This document shows, in pieces, positions 27,180 to 36,625 of a stretch of DNA of 64,000 nucleotides. How positions within the stretch are numbered: the stretch's first letter is position 1; each line of letters opens with the position of its first letter. Below the pieces are notes generated by a model. The model searched no databases, was not told where the DNA came from, and was given only the letters and a program-made list of their open reading frames with translations. This stretch comes from Alcaligenaceae bacterium (GTDB taxonomy: Bacteria; Pseudomonadota; Gammaproteobacteria; Burkholderiales; Burkholderiaceae_B): the NCBI GenBank assembly GCA_013205565.1, contig JABMMM010000091.1, positions 20,496 through 84,495 of the forward strand, written 5' to 3'. The position numbers were made by a program, and so were the translations under genes.

Positions 27180-30100
27180 GCCCTCAATCCGTTTTCTATT
27201 ACGGCTGGTTTCAGTAAGTCGTTAGGCGACCCAGTTGCCCGCAAATAGCCGTTTTCAAACACCATCAGCGTGTCTGCCAAACGAATGTGCACAGGGTAAT
27301 GACTCACGAAGATAATGGTGATTTTTCCTTTGGCAGCCGCTAAGAACTCAGAGAACTTTTGGTCGGCCAAAGGATCGAGCCCGGAGGTTGGTTCGTCGAG
27401 TAACAAAATCGAAGCACCGGCCAGATAGGCGCGCGCCAATGCAAATTTACGGCGTGTACTGATCGACAAATCTTGCTTGTTATCGCCACTGCGGTAAGCC
27501 AACTGATTGGGCAAGCGTAAGACTTGTTCAAGTCCGCCGGCCAACTCTAGCGCGGCAAGAATATCGTCATCGGTCGCCTCAGGGCGTACCAACCGCATAT
27601 TTTGAGCGATGGTTGCCCTGAACAAATGAGAACGGTCTTCTGGCATGTAGCCAATTCTGCGCCGAATTTCAAACGGCGTCAGTTGGCGAATGTCAATGCC
27701 ATCGATCAGGATCGCCCCGCCTTGAGCGGGATACAGTCCCAGCAATAGTTTGAAGAGCGTTGACTTGCCCCCTCCGTCGGGGCCCGTTAAAGCCACTGTC
27801 TGGCCATGACGGATTGAAAAATCAACACCCACCAACGCAGGATCGGCGCTTTGAGCGTAGCGAAAAGACACTTTCGAAAACTCAACTTTACCTGCCATCA
27901 GGCGTGAAACCGCGTTGGTGGTCTCAAACCGCTCGCCCTGAATACTCATTAACCCGTCGATTTGCTGAACCGCGCCTCTGATGTTGTTAAAGCGGCGCAG
28001 ATTTGAGAAGAACATTTGTATCGGCGTCAGGACTCGCCACATCAGCATCGTTGAGGCAACCAACGCCCCCGCACCGATCTCCTGCGACAGGACCAGTGGA
28101 ACAGAAATGGCAATAATCATTAGCGCAGCCAACATCATCAACAAGTGAGAGAGCGCAGCGATACGTGCAGTGGTTTTTTCGGCCTGAAACAGCAACGTAC
28201 TTGCTTCAGCCGAAATACTTTTAAAGCGCTTAAACCAAATCTGCTCGATACCACACTCTTTAATCAGTCGCATTTTGTAAGCAGACTCAGTCAGGAACTC
28301 GCTTCTTGCGTTCAGCGCAGCACCGACCTTTTCACTTTGCCGCGACACCATCGGCTCGTAGATCATATACAAAAAGACATAGGCCACAATAACAGCAACA
28401 AACACCAGTAAAGCCATCGGATTAATTAAAGCCAATACTATTAAAAATACCACCGTCACGGGCAGGTCTAACAGCGTCGCAGCCAGAGGCCCGCTAAACA
28501 TATCGCGTATCGACTCAAAGCCGTGAAGTCTGGTGGTTTGCGCGCCCACCGAGGCGCCCTCTGTGTAGCCGACTGGCATTTTTAACAACTGCCCAGCGAC
28601 CATCGTCCCAAAGAGAAAGTCGATGCGCCCGGTCACCTCACTTAAAAGCGTGATTCGATACCGACTAAACAAAAACGAGAGCGCGACTGCGAGCACTGTC
28701 CCTGTACCAAGATACAACAGCGTGTCGGTCGCCCCCGAAGGAATCACCGCGCTATAAATTGCCATCGAAAACAGCGGACTCGTGACTAACAGCAATCCTG
28801 CAAAAAACTCAGCCACGCCGGACTGCAAAAACTGCGGAATAAACCGCTGCAAAACGCGGCGAACCGGCTGTCTCTCATTGGCAGCGATATCGACAGGATG
28901 AATAAAATAGGCCTGCCCCACAAGCAGCGAATCTGCATGCAATTCGGGTTCTTGGTCGATCGAAGCCGTCACACGCACTTGCGCGCCAACACGCCCGATC
29001 ACCACAAAACATGGCGCTGCGTCTGGCACAAAGAGGCAGGGTAGCGCGCTCTCGGGAATATCTGCCAACGCACAAGACACTAGCGTTGTTTTAAACCCTA
29101 AACGTGCCAGACTATTTAAAAACTCAGGCCGCGTCATATGGTCTTCGTAGTAGGGCAATACCTCTGCGATTTCACGCGCTGAATGTCTGGCGTTGAGTAG
29201 CTTGAGCAAAAGGCTAAAGCAACCTGAGAAGTCGTTTGCACCCTTCAGAAACTGACGCGATACGGTTGTCTCAATACGCTGCCAATGGGTGAGCCCCTTG
29301 TCGCTCAGGGCCATCGAGGCTTGCAGTTTTCCAAGGTAGCCATCAAAACGCTTTGCCGAACTTGCCACAGCCGCATTCACGTTCGCCGCCAGCGTTTGCT
29401 GCGACTGCCAGTCTTGCAAGGTCAACTCAACCGCCTTGCCATGTTGCAAAGCAATTAAGCGCTCTGCGAGCGCCTGGAATTCGTTGCGTTGTGTCACAAG
29501 CACCAGCGTGACACGCCCCTGAATCGATTTCAAAAACTCGAGTAACAGTCGATCGCCTGGCAAATCGACTTCTGCATTCGCATCATCAAATAGAACTAAG
29601 TTCGGCTGGCTTGAAAAAGCGCGCACAATTGCCAGGCGCTGGCGATACCCCGGTGGCAAAATTTCGTTTGCCGTGTTGCCTACGATGGTATCCCAGCCAC
29701 GCGGCAGGTTCGAGACAAACTCTGTCAGCCCCAACGATTCAGCGATCTGCAATGCCGCGGTGACCCGGGCGGGATTAAACGCGGTGATGTTTTCGAGTAA
29801 GGTTCCATCAAACATCTTCGCCGCTGTAGACAGGTACACAACGCGTCCACCTGCCCCATTACGCTCAACCTCTTGCGCCTCTTGCCCATCGATCTTAACG
29901 CTTCCCGCCTCTGGCTGGAGCAAGCCTGCCAGGCACTGCATTAAAGTCGTTCTGCCACTCGCGCCGGGCCCGACTAACGCCACACATTGCCCCGGTGCAA
30001 TGTCAAGTGACAAATCGTTGAAGATCATGAAGGGATCCGACGAGCGCGCGAACCGATAGCGTAAGCCCGACACTGAAACTGCTGCGCCGACATGCGTCTC

Positions 30101-31114
30101 AGCAAACAGGGCACCGGTGTCCGAGTCGCTCGCTTGCGCGAGCTCGTCAATCACGAGTGCGGGCTTTAGTAAAAGCGTATTGAGTTCAAGCGCAAGCAGT
30201 CGATCTTGTCGCAGTTTGGCGAACAAACCGGTTAGTTTTTGTAAAGGTGCTAAAGAACGCATTGCCAAAAAGGTGCAGGCCGCTAATTCGCCTACCGACA
30301 TCGACTCATGAATCACCATGTAGGCGCCCAGTCCAATCACAAAGACGGTCAACAAGGGATTTAGCGTCGACCCCAACGCCGTTGAGATATCAGAGCGGTA
30401 AATAAGTTGATATAAAGCCTTGGCACACGTGTGTTGCAGCCGCTCATAACGCCTGAGCATGGGCAGCTCCATGGTCATGGACTTAATCGTATGAATATTA
30501 TTGAGCGTCTCGTGCGTGAAATTGCCGCGCCTCTGGTCTGCAGCCGTTTTGTTTTGCATCAGCGTCACAGTCAACTGACTGAACCACCAACTAAAGCCGC
30601 CAAAGCATAGCTGAGCGACCAACAAGACCTGACCTAGCAGCGGGTTGATTAGCATGATGATCAAGACGTAAATCAGGCTAAATGGCAAATCAGATAGTTG
30701 TTGATAGCTACTGCCGGCGTAAAGACTTTTTAAGCCACTAATCGACCTCACAATATGGGTGATTTCGCCTGCGCCTTTTTGCTCAAAGTCTTGAATTGGT
30801 TCTCCTAAAAAACGACTGACCGCCTGAGTCATCGCGGCATGTTCAAATTTTGCGGCGATCCAGGCCGTCATCGAGCTGCGTGCCATCATGGTCAGCGCCT
30901 CGAGGCAAAGTGCGACCGCGATGCCTGCCACAAACAAGGTCAGGGTACTCATAGACTGGCTGGGCAAAATGCGGTCATACAGTTGCAGCATCAGCAACGG
31001 AAACGACAACCCCAGCACATTAATCACCACCCCTGCGGCAATCACTGTTGCTCGCGACTGCGTGAAGGTGCTTAGGCGGGCGACCTGATGGTCTGAGTCA
31101 GGGTTGCTAGCCAC
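27176..31114 (-). CDS. Fused double ABC exporter (two TMD-NBD halves with a C39-like domain between)
   Basis: 1312 residues, about twice a normal type I secretion half-transporter. Order: TMD1 (about 20-310), NBD1 (about 345-570), a degenerate C39-peptidase-like domain (about 630-745), TMD2 (about 760-1045), NBD2 (about 1075-1310). NBD1 deviates at every motif: Walker A GPGASGRT (Lys replaced by Arg388), Q-loop lost, signature LPPGY, Walker B LVLFDD (Asp511 at the catalytic Glu position), H-loop His replaced by Gln542. NBD2 has a normal Walker A (GPDGGGKST, K1117), Glu1241 and His1272, but its signature is LSIST and its Q-loop is PED. The C39-like part lacks a recognisable catalytic Cys-His pair in the usual places, as in LapB/HlyB-type CLDs. 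The substrate is unknown. It overlaps the outer-membrane factor gene by 8 bases; start GTG at 31114. Confidence 0.9.
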   Translation of the reverse strand: MASNPDSDHQVARLSTFTQSRATVIAAGVVINVLGLSFPLLMLQLYDRILPSQSMSTLTLFVAGIAVALCLEALTMMARSSMTAWIAAKFEHAAMTQAVSRFLGEPIQDFEQKGAGEITHIVRSISGLKSLYAGSSYQQLSDLPFSLIYVLIIMLINPLLGQVLLVAQLCFGGFSWWFSQLTVTLMQNKTAADQRRGNFTHETLNNIHTIKSMTMELPMLRRYERLQHTCAKALYQLIYRSDISTALGSTLNPLLTVFVIGLGAYMVIHESMSVGELAACTFLAMRSLAPLQKLTGLFAKLRQDRLLALELNTLLLKPALVIDELAQASDSDTGALFAETHVGAAVSVSGLRYRFARSSDPFMIFNDLSLDIAPGQCVALVGPGASGRTTLMQCLAGLLQPEAGSVKIDGQEAQEVERNGAGGRVVYLSTAAKMFDGTLLENITAFNPARVTAALQIAESLGLTEFVSNLPRGWDTIVGNTANEILPPGYRQRLAIVRAFSSQPNLVLFDDANAEVDLPGDRLLLEFLKSIQGRVTLVLVTQRNEFQALAERLIALQHGKAVELTLQDWQSQQTLAANVNAAVASSAKRFDGYLGKLQASMALSDKGLTHWQRIETTVSRQFLKGANDFSGCFSLLLKLLNARHSAREIAEVLPYYEDHMTRPEFLNSLARLGFKTTLVSCALADIPESALPCLFVPDAAPCFVVIGRVGAQVRVTASIDQEPELHADSLLVGQAYFIHPVDIAANERQPVRRVLQRFIPQFLQSGVAEFFAGLLLVTSPLFSMAIYSAVIPSGATDTLLYLGTGTVLAVALSFLFSRYRITLLSEVTGRIDFLFGTMVAGQLLKMPVGYTEGASVGAQTTRLHGFESIRDMFSGPLAATLLDLPVTVVFLIVLALINPMALLVFVAVIVAYVFLYMIYEPMVSRQSEKVGAALNARSEFLTESAYKMRLIKECGIEQIWFKRFKSISAEASTLLFQAEKTTARIAALSHLLMMLAALMIIAISVPLVLSQEIGAGALVASTMLMWRVLTPIQMFFSNLRRFNNIRGAVQQIDGLMSIQGERFETTNAVSRLMAGKVEFSKVSFRYAQSADPALVGVDFSIRHGQTVALTGPDGGGKSTLFKLLLGLYPAQGGAILIDGIDIRQLTPFEIRRRIGYMPEDRSHLFRATIAQNMRLVRPEATDDDILAALELAGGLEQVLRLPNQLAYRSGDNKQDLSISTRRKFALARAYLAGASILLLDEPTSGLDPLADQKFSEFLAAAKGKITIIFVSHYPVHIRLADTLMVFENGYLRATGSPNDLLKPAVIENGLRA

Positions 31115-32579
31115 GGCTATTCTCTTTTAAACAGCTGTCATTTTTATCGGCGACACCACCGCCGAGTGACTTGTATAAATCGACGGCCGCCTTTAATTGA
31201 TCGCGGCGTGCGGTAATGACCGCGTCCTCTGAGGACAAGACCGTTTGTTCGATGGTCAGTAGCTGCACAAAGTCAATCGCACCACGCTCAAGCAACTTGC
31301 GGGTGTTGCTTGCTAACTGCTGCGCCTGATCACGCCCAACCGCCAAGGCCTGATAACGCAACTTTGTGGTTTCTAACCCATTCAGTGCGTCTTCAACATC
31401 ACGCAAAGCGGCCTGCACGGTGCTGGCGTAGGCCTCTAATAGTTCAAAGTTTCGGGCGCGTGTGGCTCGAATGTCGGCATCACGTCTGCCCCCATCAAAG
31501 ATACTTTGCAAAAGGTTGCTTGTAATATTAAAAAAGAAACTCTGCGGACTAAGCAGACTTGACAGATAGTAACTACCCATGCCCGTCTGACCCGCAAGCG
31601 AAAACGCTGGCAACAAACTGGCTCGCGCGGCGTACAAATCAGCCTGCGCAGATAACAGGGCAGCCTCGGCCGCTTTAATATCGGGCCGGCGACATAGCAG
31701 CTCAGAGGGTAGGCCCGCGCTCAATTGAACCCGCTTAAATGCCTCAATCGACGTTGCCTGCACGTTGAGCGTTCCGGGCACCAACCCTTGCAATTGTGCG
31801 AGCCGATTCAACTCGCGCACCCGTTGCCCGTTCAAAACGGCTACGTTTGCCTGTGTATTTTTTTCGAGAATCAATTGCTGCGACAGGTCAATCACTGTCG
31901 AATCTCCTCTGCTAACTCTTTGTGCAATCCCTTGCCTTACCTTTTTAATAGAAGCTAAATTTTTATTACCAACGGCAACTCGTTCTGTGAGCGACACCAC
32001 TGAAAAATACGTTGTCACGACATCCGCGGCCAATAACAAGGCAACGCTGTCGCGCGCATACTGGCTGATGATTGATTTTTGGTAGGCCGATTCGGTGTTA
32101 AAGCCAAGTTTCCCCCATAGATCGACTTCGTAGTTAACTCGCAAACCTCCCTGGTAGATTGCTTGGGTACGCCAAGCCTCAGTGGTCGGCGCTGTGGCGA
32201 CCCCGTTCCAGGGTCCTTGGTTTTGATAGCCGGCCAAGCCATCAATGGTCGGGCTTTGCAGGGCGCGTACGGCGTCGGCCTGCGCTCCAGACTGAGCTAC
32301 CCGCGCAATTGCCGCTTTCAAATCGTAATTACTTTTGAACGCGGTTTCGACAAAGCCATTCAGTTCTGCGCTGCCAAAGCTTACCCACCATTTCTCAGGC
32401 ACCGCAGGCAGTTCGAGCGACGCAGGCGCCTCGGCATAAGACGTTGGCACCCACTTGATGTAACTTGTCCCTGAGGGTGCATCACCCTCTTTGATGATTG
32501 GCTGACTGCAGCCAAAAAGCGCGCCGAGCAAGCTCGCTGCTAGTACACACTTTAGCCACTGTTTGCTTCGGTTGCACAT
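31107..32579 (-). CDS. Outer-membrane efflux lipoprotein (NodT/OprM family)
   Basis: 490 residues from ATG 32579. A lipoprotein signal ends LLGALFGC (Cys about 24), followed by two outer-membrane-efflux repeats (about 60-260 and 270-470) with motifs typical of RND-type NodT factors (LLCRRPDIKAAEAAL, SLFDGGRR-like region). The frame is open to a TTG at 32663, but that places 28 non-signal residues before the lipobox. It would form the outer-membrane channel for the ABC-HlyD pair. Use of a NodT-type lipoprotein rather than a TolC/LapE-type protein with a type I ABC exporter is less usual. It is the first gene of the operon. Confidence 0.87.
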   Translation of the reverse strand: MCNRSKQWLKCVLAASLLGALFGCSQPIIKEGDAPSGTSYIKWVPTSYAEAPASLELPAVPEKWWVSFGSAELNGFVETAFKSNYDLKAAIARVAQSGAQADAVRALQSPTIDGLAGYQNQGPWNGVATAPTTEAWRTQAIYQGGLRVNYEVDLWGKLGFNTESAYQKSIISQYARDSVALLLAADVVTTYFSVVSLTERVAVGNKNLASIKKVRQGIAQRVSRGDSTVIDLSQQLILEKNTQANVAVLNGQRVRELNRLAQLQGLVPGTLNVQATSIEAFKRVQLSAGLPSELLCRRPDIKAAEAALLSAQADLYAARASLLPAFSLAGQTGMGSYYLSSLLSPQSFFFNITSNLLQSIFDGGRRDADIRATRARNFELLEAYASTVQAALRDVEDALNGLETTKLRYQALAVGRDQAQQLASNTRKLLERGAIDFVQLLTIEQTVLSSEDAVITARRDQLKAAVDLYKSLGGGVADKNDSCLKENSRG

Positions 32580-32919
32580 AACAAAAGCTTTTCCGTTTCG
32601 CGCCGTGAAAAATGTAAAGACAAGAGACATTGAATCCAGGTTGACGGAATAAACTCGGCTCACTTCCTATGTTCGCCTTTCAAGTTAGCCTTTGTCTAGT
32701 TGAACAACAGGTTTCGCAGCACAATTGCCCAACTTACCCGCTGATTGCGTTATTAGGTGTCGATGAAGCGCTAAGACCCCAATCGGCTAAGTTATTTTTT
32801 AATTCTAAAGACTCACTTCTAAATCTTCACTTCTAATGACGTTAATGCTGTCGTCACTAGCAGGCCACTTGGCTTACTATTCAAGCTCTTTGCAAAAAAC
32901 ACAGGAGCGATTGCAGTCG
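32580..32919. other. Intergenic region between divergent secretion operon and GGDEF-EAL gene
   Basis: 340 bases, AT-rich in its right half, that must hold the promoters of two divergent transcripts. I see no convincing -35/-10 pair. A short direct repeat TCACTTCTAA / TCACTTCTAA lies at about 32813-32835, and the ACCAA-N4-TGCAAA motif is absent. If the GGDEF-EAL protein starts at the first ATG (32836), the gap is 256 bases. Confidence 0.4.
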
Positions 32920-35523
32920 ATGGCACGCACAAGTAAATATTCTTTGAATGGGTTTGCGATCGCACTTTTTTGGGCCTGTGCTGCGCTTTTCGTACAAATG
33001 GCCATCGCAGCGGGGTGGAGCGCAAAAATACCTCAGCCCGTTCCTTACGCATTTTTACTCGCAATTCTTTTTTTTGCAGGACGTCAGTACTGGCCCGTAT
33101 GTGTCGCTGTCTGTATGCTTCGGCAATTGTTCATCCTAGAGCAGCCTGTCATCACAGCCGCGATTTTAAGCCTTGCCTTCACTTCGCTTGCGCTCGCCGT
33201 CGCCTTTGCTGACAAGCGGATCTTCAACACGCCGGTGGCTTTAAACGCGCCCAAAGATATTGCTCGCCTCTTAGTCAACGCTTTGCTTCTCGCGCTGCTG
33301 GCTGTTGCACTTGAGGAGCTAATCCTCGCGCTAGACTTGGGCCAACCCGCGGTGCCCCACTCAGTCCAGTTCACGATTTTTGAGAACGGGGTTCGTCTTT
33401 TTTCACACTTTAGTTTTTTATTATTTTTAACCACAGTCTTAAGTACCTCACTCAACAAACAGAATTTACAAAAACAGTTTCTGGAATTCTTTGGCGTTGT
33501 CCTTTTAGGCGCTGCCTTTGGCAATAGCTTGTTTTATAACCAGTCCTCAACTCTGCTTTATTTCAATAGTTATGTACTGTTCGTAATCACCCCGTTAATT
33601 GGATTGCGCCTAGGCACACTAGGTGTCGCACTTTTTGCGCTCACGCTTTTTCTGTCGGCACTACTAAGCTTCGGGGGCGCGGTCGAGACCAGTGCGAACA
33701 CTTCGTCTCTCTCAATTGACGAGATTCGAAGTCTGACGATCTTTCTGACCCTTTCTGGCCTTTTAACTTCGGTCATATTTAGAAGGTTTGAACGACAAAA
33801 AGAGCTGATCCAAGAGCAAACAAATTCCCTCAAAATTGCAGCAAACGTCTTTGCGTCGATCGGAGAGGCCATTGCAGTCACCGACTTGCAAAACAAGATT
33901 CTTTCAGTCAACCCTTCGTTTGAAAAACTCATTGGCCAGACAGGTGACAGCTTGCTGGGTAACGGAATCACCAGCTACATCTTTGACCAGCCCGCGCAAC
34001 CCGCGATGCTGTCTATGTGGCAACAACTTGACGCTACCGAGCACTGGGAAGGCACAATTCAAGTCGGAAGCCTCAGTCAGGCACACACCACGCACCACTT
34101 GGTGATTTACAGCCATGGGCAAAATCGCGCGTCGTCAACGCGCACCTGGCTTTTCTCGCCAACGACCTCTACCAAGTTGGCGCGTGCAACGATTTATCGG
34201 CAGGCAAACTTTGATACCCTGACGGGTCTTGCCAACAGAACTTTACTGTTTGCCTCGCTGAATCGCCTGCTCGAAGCCGGTCCTGCAAAGAGCGCTGGTT
34301 TTACGGTGATTTTCATTGACATGGACAACTTAAAAAATATCAATGACTCACTGGGACACGCGGCTGGAGATTTAGTGTTGACCGAGGTCGCATCTCGGCT
34401 CAAACGAGGGTTGCGCGATGGCCTCGTGGCCCGCCTAGGAGGCGATGAGTTTGCACTTTTATCTCACGGCGGCACGACAGACGAACAAATCGCTGCACAA
34501 GTCAACGCGATATATAAAAGCTTTGGGCCAGCTCTGCGGGTTCAGGACTTCGATCTTCAAATCTCGTTGAGCGCAGGCGTGGCCCGATACCCCGACGATG
34601 GCCTCAACGCAAAAGACCTCGTCATGCATGCCGATCTCGCCATGTATGCAGCCAAAAAATCTGGTAAAAATTGTTATCGCCTTTTTGAACCTTGGATGCA
34701 ACAACAGGCGAATCAGACCTTGCGCCTTCAAGAAGAAATTAAAGAAGGGTTAGCGCAAGACAGCTTTGAGCTTTATTTTCAGCCCATTGTCGAATTGCAA
34801 AGTGGCGCCGTCATTATGGCCGAAGCCTTGTTACGTTGGAACCTGCCCGACGGCACGCAGCGTTTGCCCGGTGACTTCATCGCAGAAGCTGAAGATAACG
34901 GTGCGATTATTGCGCTGGGCGAGTTCGTATTTAAATCCGCCAGCAAGTTCGCTGCGCAGCTTAGGCTTAAACACCCTGATTTTTTAATTGCGCTTAATAT
35001 TTCTGCCCGGCAATTTGACGGACACGAGAACCACACCTATCACTGGCCCGCCTACCTCGCAAGTCAAGGGATTACAGCTCAGGCGCTTTGCTTAGAGGTC
35101 ACCGAGCGTCTACTCTTGAATTCAACTCAGCAAGTCAGCATCAGAATCAATCACCTAAAAGAGGCTGGCTTTAAATTTAGTATTGATGATTTTGGCACTG
35201 GATACAGCTCTTTCGCGGCGCTACAGACCACCCGCTTTAGCTACCTCAAAATTGACAAAAGCTTTACTTCCACAATCACCACAAAAGCTGAAAGCCAAAT
35301 TTTAATCAAAAGTATTATCGATCTGGCCAAGAACTTGGGGCTACATTGCATCGCAGAAGGCATCGAAACAGCTGCACAACTCAAGCTATTGCAAGACTTA
35401 GGCTGCCGCTCAGGCCAAGGGTATTACTTGCATCGACCCGTCAACCGTCAGCAACTCGAGCACTTAATCGACTTGCCACCATCACAGACTGTTCTTTTGA
35501 CTCAACAAGCAACACCCACCTAA
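32920..35523 (+). CDS. Polytopic membrane PAS-GGDEF-EAL protein
   Basis: 867 residues from ATG 32920 (895 if the earlier in-frame ATG at 32836 is used; only the later start has an AGGAG, 12 bases upstream, and the extra residues are polar). The N-terminal 300 residues have eight to ten membrane segments, resembling MASE1-type sensors. Then come PAS (about 300-420), GGDEF (about 430-590; IDMDNLK and LGGDEF intact) and EAL (about 605-855; EALLRW, NISARQF, EVTER, SIDDFGTGYSSF, LKIDKSF, AEGIE, QGYY intact). Both activities are possible. It is divergent from the secretion operon and may tune c-di-GMP for BcsA or for adhesion. Confidence 0.88.
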   Translation: MARTSKYSLNGFAIALFWACAALFVQMAIAAGWSAKIPQPVPYAFLLAILFFAGRQYWPVCVAVCMLRQLFILEQPVITAAILSLAFTSLALAVAFADKRIFNTPVALNAPKDIARLLVNALLLALLAVALEELILALDLGQPAVPHSVQFTIFENGVRLFSHFSFLLFLTTVLSTSLNKQNLQKQFLEFFGVVLLGAAFGNSLFYNQSSTLLYFNSYVLFVITPLIGLRLGTLGVALFALTLFLSALLSFGGAVETSANTSSLSIDEIRSLTIFLTLSGLLTSVIFRRFERQKELIQEQTNSLKIAANVFASIGEAIAVTDLQNKILSVNPSFEKLIGQTGDSLLGNGITSYIFDQPAQPAMLSMWQQLDATEHWEGTIQVGSLSQAHTTHHLVIYSHGQNRASSTRTWLFSPTTSTKLARATIYRQANFDTLTGLANRTLLFASLNRLLEAGPAKSAGFTVIFIDMDNLKNINDSLGHAAGDLVLTEVASRLKRGLRDGLVARLGGDEFALLSHGGTTDEQIAAQVNAIYKSFGPALRVQDFDLQISLSAGVARYPDDGLNAKDLVMHADLAMYAAKKSGKNCYRLFEPWMQQQANQTLRLQEEIKEGLAQDSFELYFQPIVELQSGAVIMAEALLRWNLPDGTQRLPGDFIAEAEDNGAIIALGEFVFKSASKFAAQLRLKHPDFLIALNISARQFDGHENHTYHWPAYLASQGITAQALCLEVTERLLLNSTQQVSIRINHLKEAGFKFSIDDFGTGYSSFAALQTTRFSYLKIDKSFTSTITTKAESQILIKSIIDLAKNLGLHCIAEGIETAAQLKLLQDLGCRSGQGYYLHRPVNRQQLEHLIDLPPSQTVLLTQQATPT

Positions 35524-35568
35524 AACAGATAAACCGCTTTTGAATCACTGCTAACGAAGATCAAAAAA

Positions 35569-36561
35569 ATGAAAAATCAACACGTTATTCTGGTTAGCCG
35601 TCCCTCTGGCTGGGTAACCGCTGAAAACTTCGCGCTCGTCGACGCAGACATGCCTGTGCCAGCCAACAATCAAGTCCTCATTCGCAACCAATGGTTGTCG
35701 CTTGATCCTTATATGCGAGGTCGCATCTCTGACGCCAAGTCATACGCACAAGGGGTCAACCCGGGCGAAGTCATGGTGGGTGGCGCAGTCGGTCAGATCG
35801 TCGAGTCCAATTCGCCCGACTTTCAAGTGGGTGAAACAGTCTTAGCCGCGACTGGTTGGCGTTTATATGGCACGTTGAACGCCAAAGCCGTCACCAAGAT
35901 CGACACCAGCAAAGTGAGTCCGACCGCTTACTTAGGTATTCTCGGGATGCCAGGCATCACCGCCTGGACCGGCCTGATCGATATCTGCCAACCCAAAGCT
36001 GGCGAAACCGTTGTCGTTGATGCAGCCTCGGGCGCAGTCGGCAGCGTCGTCGGGCAACTCGCCAAACAGGTTGGCTGTCGCGTAGTTGGAATTGCCGGTG
36101 GCCCGCAAAAGTGTCAGTATGTCATCAGTGATTTAGGGTTTGATGCGTGTGTGGATCATCGTTCGCCAAATTTTGCCACCGAACTGGCCGCCGCCTTGCC
36201 CCAAGGGATCGACTGCCTGTTCGAAAACGTCGGCGGCGAAATCTTTGAACGCCTGCTGACGCACATGAACACCTTTGGTCGGATCGCGCTTTGCGGCATG
36301 GTGTCTGAATTTAATCGCGACGCCCATGCTTACCGCACGCTGCGTGCGATTTTGGTCAGCCGCTTACGCGTACAAGGGTTTATCGTGTCAGACAAACTCG
36401 ACACCTGGCCCGCCATCCGTCAACAACTTTACGATTTAGTGGTCGCCGACAAGCTCAAGTTTCGCGAGTCTGTTGCGCTTGGCTTAGCCAGCGCACCACA
36501 AGCCTTAGTGGGTATGTTGAAGGGAGAAAATTTTGGTAAACAATTGGTGAAATTAGACTGA
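35569..36561 (+). CDS. NADP-dependent medium-chain oxidoreductase, CurA-like
   Basis: 330 residues, zinc-independent MDR family of the CurA/leukotriene B4 dehydrogenase type: the N-terminal LSLDPYMRGRI motif, the nucleotide-binding segment AASGAVGSVVGQLAK and the mid-domain LFENVGGE. These enzymes reduce the C=C bond of enones with NADPH. It follows the GGDEF-EAL gene by 45 bases on the same strand and may be co-transcribed, but no functional link is apparent. Confidence 0.88.
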   Translation: MKNQHVILVSRPSGWVTAENFALVDADMPVPANNQVLIRNQWLSLDPYMRGRISDAKSYAQGVNPGEVMVGGAVGQIVESNSPDFQVGETVLAATGWRLYGTLNAKAVTKIDTSKVSPTAYLGILGMPGITAWTGLIDICQPKAGETVVVDAASGAVGSVVGQLAKQVGCRVVGIAGGPQKCQYVISDLGFDACVDHRSPNFATELAAALPQGIDCLFENVGGEIFERLLTHMNTFGRIALCGMVSEFNRDAHAYRTLRAILVSRLRVQGFIVSDKLDTWPAIRQQLYDLVVADKLKFRESVALGLASAPQALVGMLKGENFGKQLVKLD

Positions 36562-36584
36562 GCAACCCAACGGTATGCCTGAAT

Positions 36585-36606
36585 ATGAGGCGCGTGACGC
36601 GCTCAT
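36585..36606. terminator. Small hairpin between convergent genes
   Basis: ATGAGGCGCG, a TGA loop, then CGCGCTCAT: arms pair with one bulged G. It sits between the oxidoreductase stop and the DUF1854 stop. There is no T-run on either side, so terminator function is only suggested by position. Confidence 0.35.
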
Positions 36607-36625
36607 CTCGCCAGACGTTCATGGC

